NCBI GenBank assembly: GCA_002491825.1
Contig: DKWR01000001.1
Span: forward strand, 1 to 15,264
Direction of reading: 5' to 3'
Source of the DNA: Ruminococcaceae bacterium UBA7147
GTDB lineage: Bacteria; Bacillota; Clostridia; Oscillospirales; Acutalibacteraceae
Length of the DNA stretch: 15,264 nucleotides
The notes under the pieces were generated by a model. The model did no database searches. It saw only the letters and a list, made by a program, of their open reading frames with translations, and was not told the origin of the DNA. The first letter of the stretch is position 1; every line of letters begins with the position of its first letter. This document shows, one piece after another, positions 14,501-15,264 of the stretch. A program made the position numbers and the translations under genes.

Positions 14501-15152
14501 TGTAAAGGTGCAGGAGGGACAGCAGATTAAGAAGGGTGACAAAATCACCGATGGTGCTGTTAATCCGCACGATATTCTCGACATTCTCGGATCGGAGGCT
14601 GTAATGAATTACCTCATCAGCGAGGTTCAGAGTACCTACCGTTTACAGGGTGTTGAAATCAACGATAAGCACATTGAGGTTATCGTACGCCAGATGATGC
14701 GCAAGGTAAGAGTTGACGACGCAGGCGATACCAAGTTTATGTCAGGTCAGACCTACGACAAGAACGAGGTGCTTGCAGAGAACGAGGAAATCAAAAAGCG
14801 TATTGCCGCAGGCGAAGAGGGACTCAGAGAAGCAAGCTTTACCCAGCTTCTGCTCGGTATTACAAAGGCTGCCCTTGCAACCGACAGCTTCCTTTCAGCC
14901 GCATCGTTCCAGGAAACAACAAGAGTTCTCACCGACGCCGCAATCAAGGGCAAGGTTGACCCGCTTGTTGGTCTTAAGGAGAACGTATGTATCGGTAAGC
15001 TTATTCCTGCCGGTACAGGTATGAGAAGATACGCTAACGTTGAGCTTGAAAGCAACGCTCCCGTAGTTGCAGAAAGCGAAATTGAAGCTCCTGCAGAAGC
15101 AATTGAAACTCCGTCAGTTGACGAAGAAGCTCCTGCTTTTGCAGAAGAATAA
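11541..15152 (+). CDS. rpoC: RNA polymerase beta-prime subunit
   Basis: The 1203-residue beta-prime subunit has the typical Firmicutes length, without the proteobacterial insertions. The N-terminal zinc ribbon has C60, C62, C75 and C78. The segment [20 protein letters not shown] lies at about 326-345, and the catalytic Mg-binding loop NADFDGDQ gives D450, D452 and D454. A second zinc site uses C795, C869, C876 and C879. The trigger-loop segment [10 protein letters not shown] has M913, R914 and H917. The final 36 residues (from 1168) are Glu/Ala/Pro-rich with 12 acidic and no basic residues. AAGGAGG (11527-11533) overlaps the rpoB stop codon and is 7 nt before the ATG, so the two subunits are made from one transcript with close coupling. 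Confidence 0.98.
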   Translation: [1203 protein letters not shown]

Positions 15153-15162
15153 TTTATGACTT

Positions 15163-15199
15163 AAAGGCACATCGAAAGGTGTGCCTTTTGTTTATTTTT
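15163..15199 (+). terminator. Terminator of rpoB-rpoC
   Basis: An 11-bp stem (15163-15173 with 15178-15188, one T-G wobble) is closed by a GAAA tetraloop and followed by TTTTGTTTATTTTT. It begins 11 nt after the rpoC stop, so no downstream gene is in this operon. I see no feature in the remaining 65 bases. Confidence 0.92.
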
Positions 15200-15264
15200 A
15201 AAGTAGTAATGATAAATTATAAAACGTTGCCTTTATATCAACTTAAAATTCGGGCTACAATTTT

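Noticed and set aside
15200..15264. Possible promoter at the right edge (TTGCCT and TACAAT)
   Set aside because: The two boxes are 23 bp apart, and the minus-strand alternative has a 14-bp spacer; neither is acceptable.

Overview
The window looks like chromosomal DNA of a low-to-mid GC Gram-positive anaerobe, most likely a clostridial member of the Ruminococcaceae/Oscillospiraceae. This is inferred from the Firmicutes-type RpoB and RpoC (no large proteobacterial insertions), strong AGGAGG-type ribosome binding sites, class C sortases, an LTA-synthase-type membrane phosphotransferase and a DUF1292 protein. No species can be named from the sequence alone. There are eight protein genes and no tRNA, rRNA, CRISPR array, insertion sequence or phage gene.

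Region 1 (about 85-4003) is a three-gene surface-assembly operon on the + strand. It has a near-consensus SigA promoter, then an LTA-synthase-like sulfatase-fold protein (146-2236), a class C (pilin-type) sortase with a DPF lid and a C-terminal membrane anchor (2249-3172), and a second, lid-less, singly anchored sortase (3169-3969) whose TTG start overlaps the previous stop codon. It ends at a 12-bp perfect terminator. No sortase substrate is encoded alongside. The first codons of the LTA-synthase-like gene contain a repeat structure that can form two mutually exclusive hairpins.

Region 2 (4010-5337) is on the - strand. It holds an extended-SDR NAD-dependent epimerase/dehydratase and a small, very acidic DUF1292 protein, each with its own promoter. 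The terminator of the DUF1292 gene overlaps the promoter of the epimerase gene.

Region 3 (5338-7450) carries htpG (Hsp90) on the + strand with its own promoter and terminator. No CIRCE operator is visible, but a dyad is centred on the predicted transcription start.

Region 4 (7451-15199) is a two-gene rpoB-rpoC operon. It has a TTGACA/TAAAAT promoter, a leader of about 180 nt and a GAAA-tetraloop terminator directly after rpoC. The ribosomal-protein genes that usually flank rpoBC in Firmicutes (rplJ-rplL upstream, rpsL-rpsG-fusA downstream) are absent; htpG lies upstream instead. Both large RNA polymerase subunits end in acidic low-complexity tails.

Most of the window is core genome. The least ordinary parts are the LTA-synthase/tandem-sortase operon, the alternative hairpins at its translation start, and the non-coding stretch between htpG and rpoB.
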